Source: Lachnospiraceae bacterium
GTDB lineage: Bacteria > Bacillota > Clostridia > Lachnospirales > Lachnospiraceae
NCBI GenBank assembly: GCA_021153185.1
Contig: JAGKTY010000006.1
Span: 1 to 64,000 of the forward strand
DNA length: 64,000 bases
Reading direction: 5' to 3'
Below the pieces are notes generated by a model. The model did no database searches. It saw only the letters and a program-made list of their open reading frames with translations, and was not told the origin of the DNA. The first letter of the stretch is position 1; each line of letters opens with the position of its first letter. This document shows positions 42,230 to 51,000 of this stretch, piece by piece. The position numbers and the translations under genes were made by a program.

Positions 42230-43028
42230 TCACTTCACCACCTTCGCTTGACGCCTTGTCTCTCTCACTCGGCGCTAAGAATGATTTCAATTTTTCTTCT
42301 ATGACACGAGGGTTTTCTCCGGCCTGAATTGACAAAAGACCCTCAATCATAATCTCTTTGATCACGAGCTCCGCGTTGTTGTTGTCCTTCAGCTTTGTCG
42401 CTACCGGTGCACAAATCCAGTTGGCAAGCATGGAACCGTACAGCGTCGTAATAAGCGCGACCGCCATGGACGGACCGATGGAAGAAGGATCTGACATGTT
42501 TTGGAGCATGTTTACAAGACCGACCAGTGTACCGATCATACCCCAGGCCGGACCCATCGCTCCGACATTTTCCCAGAATGTAATGTTAACCTTGTGTCTC
42601 GTATCAAGGTTAACAAGCTCTGTCTCCATAATCCCGCGCACAAGCTCCGGGTCTGTACCGTCGACGATGAGCAGGATACCCTTTTTGAGAAAGGCATCAT
42701 CAATATCGGAAGCTGCCTCCTCAAGGGAAAGAAGTCCCTCTTTACGGGCAACATTGGACAAATCTATAATTTTTTTGATAATCATCGGTGTGTCGAGCGT
42801 TGGTACTTTAAAAATGAGTCCCATACTCTTAAGGCCGCTTATAAAGCCAGCGATGCTGGTACCGGCAAGAATGGAACAGAACGAACCACCAAATGTGATC
42901 ATCGCAGACTGGAAATCCATGAAATCACCAAGGGCTGCAAATCCCTTATCGCCGGATACAATCGCCCAGAGTACGAATACAATACAGACAACAAGACCGA
43001 TTATTGACGCTAAATCCACTATGTACAC
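42222..43028 (-). CDS. motA: Flagellar stator protein MotA
   Basis: A 268-residue stator subunit with four membrane helices: near 5-25, 35-55, and the conserved pair around NITFWENVGAMGPAWGMIGTLVGLVNML and SMAVALITTLYGSMLANWICAPVA. The prolines at the start of helices 3 and 4 regions and the cytoplasmic charged loop (EEKLKSF type) are present. AGGAAGGTG precedes the GTG/ATG start. It opens a separate transcription unit: a good promoter and a hairpin lie between it and flgE. Confidence 0.96.
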   Translation of the reverse strand: MYIVDLASIIGLVVCIVFVLWAIVSGDKGFAALGDFMDFQSAMITFGGSFCSILAGTSIAGFISGLKSMGLIFKVPTLDTPMIIKKIIDLSNVARKEGLLSLEEAASDIDDAFLKKGILLIVDGTDPELVRGIMETELVNLDTRHKVNITFWENVGAMGPAWGMIGTLVGLVNMLQNMSDPSSIGPSMAVALITTLYGSMLANWICAPVATKLKDNNNAELVIKEIMIEGLLSIQAGENPRVIEEKLKSFLAPSERDKASSEGGEVNG

Positions 43029-43127
43029 CTTCCTGCCAAAAAGCCAATCGTATAACCGGCTTTTGACGAAAAATTTGACGAAAAATGTAAAAAAGGCATA
43101 GCATACCCCTTTACATGCTTCTAAACA

Positions 43128-43156
43128 ATTCTACTATTTTTTTTTCGTTTTGTCTA
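43128..43156 (-). promoter_or_regulatory. Promoter upstream of motA
   Basis: Minus-strand -35 TAGACA (43151-43156) and -10 TAGAAT (43128-43133), each one mismatch from consensus, spaced exactly 17 bp. The predicted leader is about 90 bases and contains a weak hairpin followed by six T and an AAAAGCC/GGCTTTT stem just before the motA ribosome site. Confidence 0.7.
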
Positions 43157-43204
43157 CTTATTTATCAAAAAAGAGACTTGAAATAGTTTCCAAAATGTTA
43201 TCAA

Positions 43205-43229
43205 AGAGACCCCGACATTCATCGGGGTC
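43205..43229 (-). terminator. Hairpin between flgE and motA
   Basis: GACCCCGA (43208-43215) pairs with TCGGGGTC (43222-43229), loop of 6, followed on the minus strand by TCTTTGATAAC. It lies 43 bases past the flgE stop. The T run is short, so partial termination or mRNA processing is as likely as full termination. Confidence 0.65.
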
Positions 43230-43271
43230 CCATTTTGCATTATGTAATTGCCGGCTACATTATGTCAACCA

Positions 43272-44639
43272 TTATCTCTTGAGGTTAACGAGCTCCTCAA
43301 TCATCGTATCCGATACTGTGATAATACGTGAGTTTGCCTGGAAACCACGCTGTGTGGTAATCATCTCCGTAAACTCAGAAGAAAGGTCTACGTTACTCAT
43401 CTCAAGTACACCGCTTGTGATGTAGTCGCCATTTCCTGTGATATCGATACCAATACCGTCAAAGTTACCTGAGTTCTGTGTTGCTGAGTATAAATTATCT
43501 CCCGCCTTCTCAAGACCGGATGGGTTTGCAAAGCTTGCAACCGCAATCTGACCGATGAGTCTTGACTGGCCGTTTGAGTACGCTGCGTAGATACGTCCGT
43601 CCTGCTGAACAGAAAGACCTGTCATATTACCGACTCTACGTCCTGTGCCGAGCTTGTCGGCATCTCCGTTGTCAGCTACGACGGTACTCGTACCGTTGTT
43701 GTTGACACTCGTTAAAGCGGATACATCAACATTAATCTGTTTTGCAGGTATCGCATCTGTGCCCTTTCCGATTACCGAGTCAAACGCCTTTGTAGAACCG
43801 GAAATTGTAAGTTTAATCGAATCTGTCGGATCTGTAATTTTACCTGTCGTCGGATCAAACTGTAACTTCGTTGTTCCAAGATCCGCCTGCATGACAGCTG
43901 GATCAACCTGGTTGCCTCTCTCATCGAGAATCTGAGACGGATTCTTATCCAAATTAAATGTGCAGCCGGTCGCATCCGTATCATCCTTTTTCATCGTAAA
44001 TTTGAGTGTGTAGTAATAGCCTAAGTTGTCATAGATACCAAGACTGATCGTTTTACCCTGCGCACCCGCATCAAAATCCGTATCGTTCTTATCGATGATA
44101 CCGGACAACATTGCCTTGGAAGTACGCTCTGCCGGATACGTCATGTTCTCAGCGCTCATGACCTTGAGCGGCGAAACCGTATCTTTTTTGATTTCCTGTG
44201 TGTCCTGGTCTGCCTGCCAGCCCATCAGACTGTAACCGTTTGATTTCATTACGAGGTTGCCGGCTGCATCCACATAAAACGCGCCGTCACGGGTAAAAAA
44301 GTTGCTCTGTCCGTTGCTGACTACAAAGAACTCATCTCCTGTAATCTTAAAGTCGAACGGGTTGTTTGTCGTCTGGTTTGCACCCTGTGATGTGATTGAT
44401 GTACTGATAGAAGAACCCTTCACACCGAGACCGATCTGGCGGGCATTGACACCACCGGCTCCTGTCTGTGCATTTGGTCCGGAAGCACTCTGTGTTGTCT
44501 GGTACATCAAATCAGAAAATGACATCGACTGTGATTTGTAAGATGTCGTGTTAACGTTGGCGATATTGTTACCAATAACGTCCATTCTTGTCTGGTGTGT
44601 CTTAAGACCTGATACACCAGAAAAAAGTGATCTCATCAT
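43272..44639 (-). CDS. flgE: Flagellar hook protein FlgE
   Basis: A 455-residue hook subunit. The N-terminal D0 segment has RSLFSGVSGLKTHQTRMDVIGNNIANVNTTSYKSQS (rod-hook signature), the C-terminal D0 has SNVDLSSEFTEMITTQRGFQANSRIITVSD. The middle (about 90-380) forms the variable surface domains. GGAGG precedes the first of two adjacent ATG codons. A small flbD gene, often present just after flgE, is not found. Confidence 0.96.
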   Translation of the reverse strand: MMRSLFSGVSGLKTHQTRMDVIGNNIANVNTTSYKSQSMSFSDLMYQTTQSASGPNAQTGAGGVNARQIGLGVKGSSISTSITSQGANQTTNNPFDFKITGDEFFVVSNGQSNFFTRDGAFYVDAAGNLVMKSNGYSLMGWQADQDTQEIKKDTVSPLKVMSAENMTYPAERTSKAMLSGIIDKNDTDFDAGAQGKTISLGIYDNLGYYYTLKFTMKKDDTDATGCTFNLDKNPSQILDERGNQVDPAVMQADLGTTKLQFDPTTGKITDPTDSIKLTISGSTKAFDSVIGKGTDAIPAKQINVDVSALTSVNNNGTSTVVADNGDADKLGTGRRVGNMTGLSVQQDGRIYAAYSNGQSRLIGQIAVASFANPSGLEKAGDNLYSATQNSGNFDGIGIDITGNGDYITSGVLEMSNVDLSSEFTEMITTQRGFQANSRIITVSDTMIEELVNLKR

Positions 44640-44713
44640 AATTAAGTGACCTCCTGTTTTTGCCGCTTTGCCCTCTCTGTCGTTCGAGAGCTCCTAGCCT
44701 CCATAAGGTCCGG

Positions 44714-45109
44714 CTATCCGATTACGGCTCCATCAATGTTTGTAAAAATGTGTTCGCTACTCTCCGTGGCGTCCATAGCAGTGACTACCGTGTTCTTTGG
44801 AATGTTTACGATAAACGCGTAATCATCAACAAGAACAAGTGACTCCTGAATTCCTTTTCCCTGCGCCCTCATGGCCCCGTCCTTCAGTCTGTCAAGCTGC
44901 GCTCCCGTCAAATCGATGCCTCTCTCCGAAAGTCGATTCATCGCATGTTTGGAAAAAGTAAGCTCTTTGCTTTTCTCTGCTTTTTGTTCGAGAATCTCTC
45001 CAAACGTCAAACCATCCCGGTTTACTGCGCCCGGCTGCTCTTTGGCCGGTGTAAAAAACTTGTCTTTTACCTGGTCAATGGAGAGGAACTGATTGTTTGG
45101 AATAATCAT
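44714..45109 (-). CDS. TIGR02530-type flagellar operon protein
   Basis: A 131-residue soluble protein between flgD and flgE. It has FGEILEQKAEKSKELTFSKHAMNRLSERGIDLTGAQL, LKDGAMRAQGKGIQESLVLVDDYAFIVNIPKNTVVTAM, the pattern of the 'flagellar operon protein' family found at this place in Firmicutes and spirochaetes. The family role is not established; it is probably needed for hook formation. GGAGG precedes the ATG. Confidence 0.85.
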   Translation of the reverse strand: MIIPNNQFLSIDQVKDKFFTPAKEQPGAVNRDGLTFGEILEQKAEKSKELTFSKHAMNRLSERGIDLTGAQLDRLKDGAMRAQGKGIQESLVLVDDYAFIVNIPKNTVVTAMDATESSEHIFTNIDGAVIG

Positions 45110-45129
45110 TTTGCTCCTCCATGTGCATA

Positions 45130-45855
45130 TTAAACGGTTGTCTCTTCCTGTTGTTCAGATGTATCATCCTGATTATCTGAATTGTCCTTTGTGTTTTCAG
45201 TATCTTTATCGGCAGAATCCGCAATTGCCTTTAGCTCTGCAAGACGTTTTCTGTAACTTTCCACAAGCTCCGGTACACCTTCTGAAAGCATTGACTTCTC
45301 GTACGCTGTCAGCTTGTCATAAATATCAATGATTGCCTGTACCGAATCTGTCTCTTTTTCCGTCACGCGGTCAACCTTCGGCAATTTGGCAAGTGCGCTC
45401 TCAAATGCCGCCTTCACCTCACCTGCCGCATAATATGCAGCGTCCGTTACGCTCGCGAGCTCGTCGATGGAATAAAGTCCGCCATTTACGGAAAGCATCG
45501 CTTTGTTGTTTTGGTACACGACGTAATCAACCGTACCTGTAATCTGTTTGATTTCGCCCGTCTCCGTGCGGTTGTTGATGGTAACAATCTGTCCGATCAG
45601 GTTGGAAGCGCGGTTCATATCCGTACTCTGGCTGACATTCTGCATCTGCTCAAGCTCTGAGAATGTCGCAAACTGTGAAACATATTCTGTATTGGATGCC
45701 GGCTGCAGCGGATCCTGGTATTTCATCTGTGCAACCAAAAGCTGCAGGAAATCATCCTTATCCAGATTACCTCCGCCTTTTGTCTTCTTGGCATTCACAT
45801 CTTCTGTCTGCTGTACCACCTGTCCGTTTACAACAGGTGCCATTAAATCTGCCAT
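45130..45855 (-). CDS. flgD: Flagellar hook assembly (capping) protein FlgD, extended
   Basis: A 241-residue protein. Residues about 25-85 are the conserved FlgD part (LDKDDFLQLLVAQMKYQDPLQP, QFATFSELEQMQNVS), followed by a beta domain IGQIVTINNRTETG and VDYVVYQNNKAMLSVNGGLYSI. From about residue 130 a helical segment AAFESALAKL ... SVQAIIDIYDKLTAYEKSMLSEG resembles the helical repeats of Gram-positive surface proteins. The last 35 residues are Asp/Glu/Asn/Thr-rich. Typical FlgD lacks this tail. It scaffolds hook growth and is discarded when the hook is complete. Confidence 0.9.
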   Translation of the reverse strand: MADLMAPVVNGQVVQQTEDVNAKKTKGGGNLDKDDFLQLLVAQMKYQDPLQPASNTEYVSQFATFSELEQMQNVSQSTDMNRASNLIGQIVTINNRTETGEIKQITGTVDYVVYQNNKAMLSVNGGLYSIDELASVTDAAYYAAGEVKAAFESALAKLPKVDRVTEKETDSVQAIIDIYDKLTAYEKSMLSEGVPELVESYRKRLAELKAIADSADKDTENTKDNSDNQDDTSEQQEETTV

Positions 45856-45869
45856 ACTCTTTTCCTCCG

Positions 45870-47360
45870 TTATGCCATCAGATTCATACGATTGCCCCTA
45901 CGGTTCATCATATCAATCTGGATCATTTCTGCTTCTGACATCTCTGAAAGGTCATCCATTGTCAGTTCCTTCAAATCGATGCTCTTTCTTGTGCCCTTGC
46001 GAAGCTGCTCCTTGTAGGCTTCCTCGTCCGCATTCTGCTGCTGGTCCTGCTCTAGGTTCCGCTCAAATTCATGACTCGAAACACTTACGTCTACGGCCTC
46101 CACCTTAAGTCCCTGCTGATTGAGCTCTTCCTTAAGTGCCATCGCCTGCAGTTCAAGTGCCGCCCTGACATCTTCATTGGTCGTCGTAATCTGTGCCGTG
46201 ATAACACCTTCCCTGGATGCAACCTGAAGATTCAGCTTACCGAGATTTGCCGGATTTAACTGGATTTCCATCTCCGTAATCTGCTCACTCACGCGAAGCT
46301 TCACCTGCTCGGCAACCATCGAAATGATTTCTCTTGCTTTTTCGGCATCGATGTAAGACATCGGCGCCTCCGTCTGTGTTGCATTCACATCAAAGGAAAC
46401 CGCCCCCGCTGCATTCTGCGTTGTCGTCGCCACGCCTTCAAAACGGCCGGCTTCCCGCTCTCCGGTCTCTGACTGATTTGCATCTTGGGATGGATTGTTC
46501 TCCTGTTTCGGGGCATTGTTTGCTTTGGCATCATCCTGCGTCTGCACGTTTACGCGCGCATCGTCCAGATTTCCCTCTGACGCATCCTCTGTGTCATCAA
46601 CCATTGTTACTTCTGTCTCGACTGAAGGCGTTGTCACCAAAGCAGCCTCTTCTGCCCTACCTTTCTGCATGAAGTCTGCCATATCCGCAACGCTTCCGCT
46701 GCCATTTTCCATGGATAAGACTTCATCAATTGCCCTTGTCACATCTTCCGGCGCAAGTCCAAATTCACCGGAAAGCTCTGTCAAAGCCTCCTCTACGACC
46801 GAAACGAGCGCTTTCACATCGCCCATCAGCGACTCATCCATCATGACATTTGCGACTGTGATGTCTTCACTTGTCATGGCCATTACCTGAATCATGTTGC
46901 CCTGCTGCCCAAGGTCTGCAAAATTAAGACCGAGAATCTGCATGATTTCGGTAAGCATCTCTTCTGAAATTCCGAGCATTTCAGAAAGCTCTTTTTGGAC
47001 ATCTTCTGCTGTCTTCGTAATCGCCTCACGTACATCCTCAGAAACAGCATCCTGTGACTCCTTCGGCGCTTCTGCCCTGGTATCAGACGTCTTATTTGGG
47101 GTTTGGTTGTCACAGGCTTTAATACGCTCTGTATCCTGCACCTGTTTGTCTGATGCATAGGAAGTCTGTTTTTCTGCACGGTTTGCAATCTGCGTGCCGG
47201 ACTCTGTATCAACGAGGTTTGTCACATCCGATTTGCTGCTATCTGCCCGCTGCATCACATCAGCAAAGCTTTGTGTCAGATTGTCCGTCATCTCTGCGCT
47301 CTTTTTGGTAAAAAGCTCCTGCATCACCGACTGTCCATCAGGAATTCTTGTTGTCGTCAT
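45870..47360 (-). CDS. fliK: Flagellar hook-length control protein FliK
   Basis: A 496-residue protein starting at the ATG at 47360 (GGAGGAGG upstream; the longer frame to 47432 is not used). Most of it is polar and low in hydrophobics, as expected for a secreted molecular ruler. The conserved C-terminal domain (about 345-430) has MEIQLNPANLGKLNLQVASREGVITAQITTTNEDVRAALE and LKEELNQQGLKVEAVDVSVS. The extreme C-terminus has MIQIDMMNRRGNRMNL. It interacts with FlhB to switch export. It is flanked by motE-like and flgD, the Bacillus-type order. Confidence 0.92.
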   Translation of the reverse strand: MTTTRIPDGQSVMQELFTKKSAEMTDNLTQSFADVMQRADSSKSDVTNLVDTESGTQIANRAEKQTSYASDKQVQDTERIKACDNQTPNKTSDTRAEAPKESQDAVSEDVREAITKTAEDVQKELSEMLGISEEMLTEIMQILGLNFADLGQQGNMIQVMAMTSEDITVANVMMDESLMGDVKALVSVVEEALTELSGEFGLAPEDVTRAIDEVLSMENGSGSVADMADFMQKGRAEEAALVTTPSVETEVTMVDDTEDASEGNLDDARVNVQTQDDAKANNAPKQENNPSQDANQSETGEREAGRFEGVATTTQNAAGAVSFDVNATQTEAPMSYIDAEKAREIISMVAEQVKLRVSEQITEMEIQLNPANLGKLNLQVASREGVITAQITTTNEDVRAALELQAMALKEELNQQGLKVEAVDVSVSSHEFERNLEQDQQQNADEEAYKEQLRKGTRKSIDLKELTMDDLSEMSEAEMIQIDMMNRRGNRMNLMA

Positions 47361-47436
47361 GTATCCTCCTCCTTTCCAAATTTGTCCCGCAAATGATTTA
47401 CGGTCATCTATTGTATCGGAGAATTGGCACAACTTC

Positions 47437-48318
47437 TTAAGACTCCGGGTCCATAATTTTTGTAATTTTGGCAGCGACAGTCGGATCCATCACACCGAGG
47501 ATTTTGCCGCGGTCATCCGGCTCCATCTGCCCCAAAATTCTGGCTGCAAGGTCCAGATTATCCGTCATGGCTTCAAAAATGCCTGCTGCCTCTTTTGGCT
47601 TCATCTCAGAATATGCCTGTGCATATTCCTGAATTTCCTTATCCTCCTGCTGCTTTTTGATGACCTCAGCATAGATTTCCTGTGCTGTTGTCGGGTCCAT
47701 CGTCTCGTAATATTTGATGTATTCCTCAGGCCCCGGACCGTTGTCAGCATAAATCACTTCGTCATAAAACTGATTTTTAATCCGTTCAAACTCAATCTGA
47801 TTGTCCTCAAAGGTCTTAAGTCTCTTTACCTCTGCCGTCAGATCAGCCACAAGCTCCGTGTTGTCATCGCCCGATTGCTTGACCGCCTCAAGCTGACGCT
47901 CCAAAAGCTTAATCTGCTCCACGGCCTCCTCAAGCGATTTGTAACCGCCATACGCCTCCGGATTGTTTGTCTCCGTGACGCTGCTGTTTGGTAAAATCTT
48001 GTTGATAACAGGCACATCGCCAATGAGCGGCGCAAGCACATTGCTTCCAAAGCCACCGACATCAAGCTTGACAAGAAGGCATAAAATACCTATCCACACT
48101 GCCACGATAATGGCCGTGACCAAAATGACAGAAAGCGAGCCGCCCTCATCCTCGTCCGGAATCGCAGCCTCTCTCGCCGCCAACTCCTTCGCACGTCTCT
48201 TTGCTTCCTTTTGTGCCTCTTTTTGTTCCTTCTTTAATTGTTTTTTCTCTTCTTTGAGCTTTTTTAAATCCTCTTTCGGATTCTGGCTTTCCAACGCCTC
48301 TTTGTTTTCTTCTGCCAT
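47437..48318 (-). CDS. MotE/YlxF-like membrane protein with MgtE-N-type domain
   Basis: A 293-residue protein. Residues 1-50 are a highly charged Lys/Glu coiled coil; one membrane helix (about 62-85, LSVILVTAIIVAVWIGILCLLV) follows; then a periplasm-side coiled coil (about 130-190) and a C-terminal helical domain with YYETMDPTTAQEIYAEV, YSEMKPKEAAGIFEAMTDNLDLAARIL and ILGVMDPTVAAKITKIM. This matches MotE/YlxF proteins, which lie between fliJ and fliK. In Sinorhizobium MotE is a chaperone for MotC; in Firmicutes the role is unclear. Confidence 0.8.
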   Translation of the reverse strand: MAEENKEALESQNPKEDLKKLKEEKKQLKKEQKEAQKEAKRRAKELAAREAAIPDEDEGGSLSVILVTAIIVAVWIGILCLLVKLDVGGFGSNVLAPLIGDVPVINKILPNSSVTETNNPEAYGGYKSLEEAVEQIKLLERQLEAVKQSGDDNTELVADLTAEVKRLKTFEDNQIEFERIKNQFYDEVIYADNGPGPEEYIKYYETMDPTTAQEIYAEVIKKQQEDKEIQEYAQAYSEMKPKEAAGIFEAMTDNLDLAARILGQMEPDDRGKILGVMDPTVAAKITKIMDPES

Positions 48319-48326
48319 GCTTTCAC

Positions 48327-48782
48327 CTAACTCTCATTTTGCTTTATGCCGTATGTATAACTCGTCAGCTCATCGATCTGTTTGCTTTCGAGTCTCTTCT
48401 CTTCCATCAGGAACTCTTCAAATGCCTGCTCCCTGAGTGTCTCATGCGTTTTGCGCTCCTTCATGAGATTCGTCATCGCAAGCCTCTTTTCCTCAAGCAC
48501 CCGCTCGGCATGCTTGATTGCATTGAGCTGTTTGCGCATCTGCTCCTCAATCGAGCGGATTGCCACCTTGCTCTCCGTCACGCCCTGAAAATCCATAACA
48601 TCTGCCTGCAGCGCCTCGCGCGTCTTGTTCTCATAATACTTCCGCCTGCCGATGAGCGCATTCATCCGCTCTTTTTCTTCCTCCAGCGCCAGATTTGCAG
48701 CCGCAAATTCGTTCTTCGCCTGCGTTTCCATTTTGATCTTGACATCCAAGATATTTTGCATGCGGTACCGAAATCTGCCCAT
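48327..48782 (-). CDS. fliJ: Flagellar export chaperone FliJ
   Basis: A 151-residue protein that is nearly all coiled coil. The family start FRYRMQNILDVKIKMETQAKNEFA and the helices LEEEKERMNALIGRRKYY and LEEKRLAMTNLMKERKTHE are typical. It is the stalk of the FliI ATPase and escorts chaperones. It follows fliI by 10 bases and ends 8 bases before the motE-like start. Confidence 0.9.
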   Translation of the reverse strand: MGRFRYRMQNILDVKIKMETQAKNEFAAANLALEEEKERMNALIGRRKYYENKTREALQADVMDFQGVTESKVAIRSIEEQMRKQLNAIKHAERVLEEKRLAMTNLMKERKTHETLREQAFEEFLMEEKRLESKQIDELTSYTYGIKQNES

Positions 48783-48792
48783 ACGCTACTCC

Positions 48793-50103
48793 TTACGCAA
48801 ACATCCGCTCCAACATTTCAACGATTTCTTCAAAGGTAAATTTTTCATCGGTCGCCTGCAACAGGAACTGATTCACTGCGTCAATTTTGGAAATCGCATA
48901 ATCGACATTGGAATTGCTTCCCTTTTTGTATGCGCCGATGTTGATGAGGTCCTCTGCCTCCGCATACGTCGCCATGACATTTTTGAGCATACCTGCTGCC
49001 TTTTTGTGTTCCTTATCCGTGATGGCAGACATACATCTGGAAATGCTCTGCAGTACATCAATCGCCGGATAATGGTTCTTGTGTGCAAGCTTTCGGTTGA
49101 GCATGATATGCCCATCCAAAATGGATCTGGCGGTATCGGTAATCGGCTCGTTGAAATCGTCACCATCGACAAGAACCGTATAAAGTCCCGTGATAGATCC
49201 CACATCCGAACGGCCCGCGCGTTCCAAAAGTTTTGGCATCTCCGCATACACACTCGGCGGATATCCCCTCGTCACAGGCGGTTCACCACTGGCCAGTCCG
49301 ATCTCACGTTGTGCCATCGAAAAACGTGTCAGGGAATCCATCATAAGGAGCACATCCTTCCCCTGATCACGGAAATATTCCGCGATGGCGGTCGCTGTCT
49401 TGGCCGCCTTGTTCCGCTCAAGCGCCGGCTTATCTGACGTCGCAACAACGACGACACTTCTCGCCATACCTTCCGGCCCCAAATCCCGCTCAATAAACTC
49501 GCGCACCTCACGACCACGCTCACCGATTAAGGCGATAACATTGATATCGGCCTTCGTATTGCGGGCAAACATACCCATAAGCGTAGACTTTCCGACACCA
49601 CTACCCGCGAAAATACCGATACGCTGTCCCTTACCGACGGTAATAAGTCCATCCACTGCCTTGACACCAAGCGGCAGCACCTCATCGATAATGGCACGCT
49701 TCATCGGATCCGGCGGCATCGCATCAAGCGGATACTGAAGTGGTGAGGAAAAGGTATCATCATCCGTCGGTCTGCCCAGCCCGTCGAGTGTATGTCCAAG
49801 CAGCTCCTCTCCCACTTGAACAGAAAGAGGATGTCCCTCATTTTCAACGATACACCCTCCTCCGATTCCATCTGTCAGCTCGTATGGCATCAGAAGCGTA
49901 TATCCTTCCTTAAAGCCTACCACCTCTGCCATACAGCTCTCCCCTTCTCTGCCGTTTTTGTAAATGCGGCAAAGATCTCCGAGCTTGGCATCCGGTCCTG
50001 CTGATTCAATTGTAAGTCCAACGACATTGACAACCTTTCCGAGTCTCTTGTAAAGCGGCTCTGAGAGAAGCTGTCTGTATTTGTTTCCATCCAAAGTAGC
50101 CAA
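48793..50103 (-). CDS. fliI: Flagellum-specific ATPase FliI
   Basis: A 436-residue ATPase of the F1-beta family that powers protein export. Walker A lies in GIFAGSGVGKSTLMGMFARN (about 160-180), Walker B in KDVLLMMDSLTRFSMAQREIG (about 250), with the signature GEPPVTRGYPPSVYAEMPKLLERAGR. The N-terminal beta-barrel (about 1-90) carries GKVVNVVGLTIESAGPDAKLGD. The C-terminal helical part ends in FEEIVEMLERMF. It follows fliH by 18 bases. Confidence 0.97.
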   Translation of the reverse strand: MATLDGNKYRQLLSEPLYKRLGKVVNVVGLTIESAGPDAKLGDLCRIYKNGREGESCMAEVVGFKEGYTLLMPYELTDGIGGGCIVENEGHPLSVQVGEELLGHTLDGLGRPTDDDTFSSPLQYPLDAMPPDPMKRAIIDEVLPLGVKAVDGLITVGKGQRIGIFAGSGVGKSTLMGMFARNTKADINVIALIGERGREVREFIERDLGPEGMARSVVVVATSDKPALERNKAAKTATAIAEYFRDQGKDVLLMMDSLTRFSMAQREIGLASGEPPVTRGYPPSVYAEMPKLLERAGRSDVGSITGLYTVLVDGDDFNEPITDTARSILDGHIMLNRKLAHKNHYPAIDVLQSISRCMSAITDKEHKKAAGMLKNVMATYAEAEDLINIGAYKKGSNSNVDYAISKIDAVNQFLLQATDEKFTFEEIVEMLERMFA

Positions 50104-50121
50104 AGGTGCTACCCCTTTCGT

Positions 50122-51000
50122 TTATTTCTCATACGACAATAGTCTGAGACGTTTCTTTAATTCCTTTAATTCCGTACCGACACCACAGTCATACAGTCCG
50201 CTCTCTGTCTCAATCAGACATTCATTCGGCGCAAGTGTCATATCCTCAATCACTTCAAGCGTGGCAGAAGATGCGATACATCCCATCAAAACAGCCTGCT
50301 TTTGTCCGCTCACATGGGAAAAATCCTCTCTTGACACACGCACTATGTAATTTTCACACGTATCGATGCGATGAAGCGCTCTGTCAATCAAATGAATCAG
50401 GATATTCTTGTATTCCTTTAAATCGATATCAAAAATGTGCTCATAGAGCTCTGTCATAAGCGACATCATCTCAGGCTCCATCTCTTCAAGACGCTTCTCA
50501 TACGACGAATTCAGCGTCTCCATGCGGGATGCGTATTCCCGCTCAAGCTCTGCCTGTCTGCCGGCATACTCGTTTTGTGCCTGCGCCATACCCTCCTCAT
50601 AGCCCATTCTTTTGCCTTCCTCCCGGGCCTGCGCGAGCATCTCGTTGCGCATACTGTTAATCTCAGACTCGGCATTGCGGTGCATAATCTCAATCTCTTC
50701 GCGGGCTTGCTCGATGAGTTCCTCCGGACTTGGTCCGTCATAAACCGGCTGCACCTGTGCTGCCTTGATGATACCGGCAGGTTCGCCCTCGCTGTCATCT
50801 TCCGTCAGAAGCGCAGCCACATCAGTCGCCTCAATGCCGCCTGTAAACGAATCCACAAACGCATCATCCTCCGACTGACGGAGCGTGGCAGCAATCTCTT
50901 CGATCTTATTTGCCATGCGCTTATTGGAATCAATGACAACCTTTTCATCCTGATTGATTGTATAAAAGCTTTTGATCACTCTCGATGATTTAAACAACAA
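50122..51000 (-). CDS. fliH: Flagellar assembly protein FliH
   Basis: About 292 residues. A GTG at 51018 lies deep inside fliG, so a TTG at 51000 or 50997, 8-11 bases after the GGAGG in the last codons of fliG, is preferred. The N-terminal part has SSRVIKSFYTINQDEK; the centre (about 95-190) is a long coiled coil (EELIEQAREEIEIMHRNAESEI); the C-terminal domain (about 195-290) has IDLKEYKNILIHLIDRALHR and LAPNECLIETESGLYDCGVGTEL, typical for FliH/V-ATPase E-like stators. It holds FliI at the export gate and C ring. Confidence 0.9.
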   Translation of the reverse strand: MLFKSSRVIKSFYTINQDEKVVIDSNKRMANKIEEIAATLRQSEDDAFVDSFTGGIEATDVAALLTEDDSEGEPAGIIKAAQVQPVYDGPSPEELIEQAREEIEIMHRNAESEINSMRNEMLAQAREEGKRMGYEEGMAQAQNEYAGRQAELEREYASRMETLNSSYEKRLEEMEPEMMSLMTELYEHIFDIDLKEYKNILIHLIDRALHRIDTCENYIVRVSREDFSHVSGQKQAVLMGCIASSATLEVIEDMTLAPNECLIETESGLYDCGVGTELKELKKRLRLLSYEK

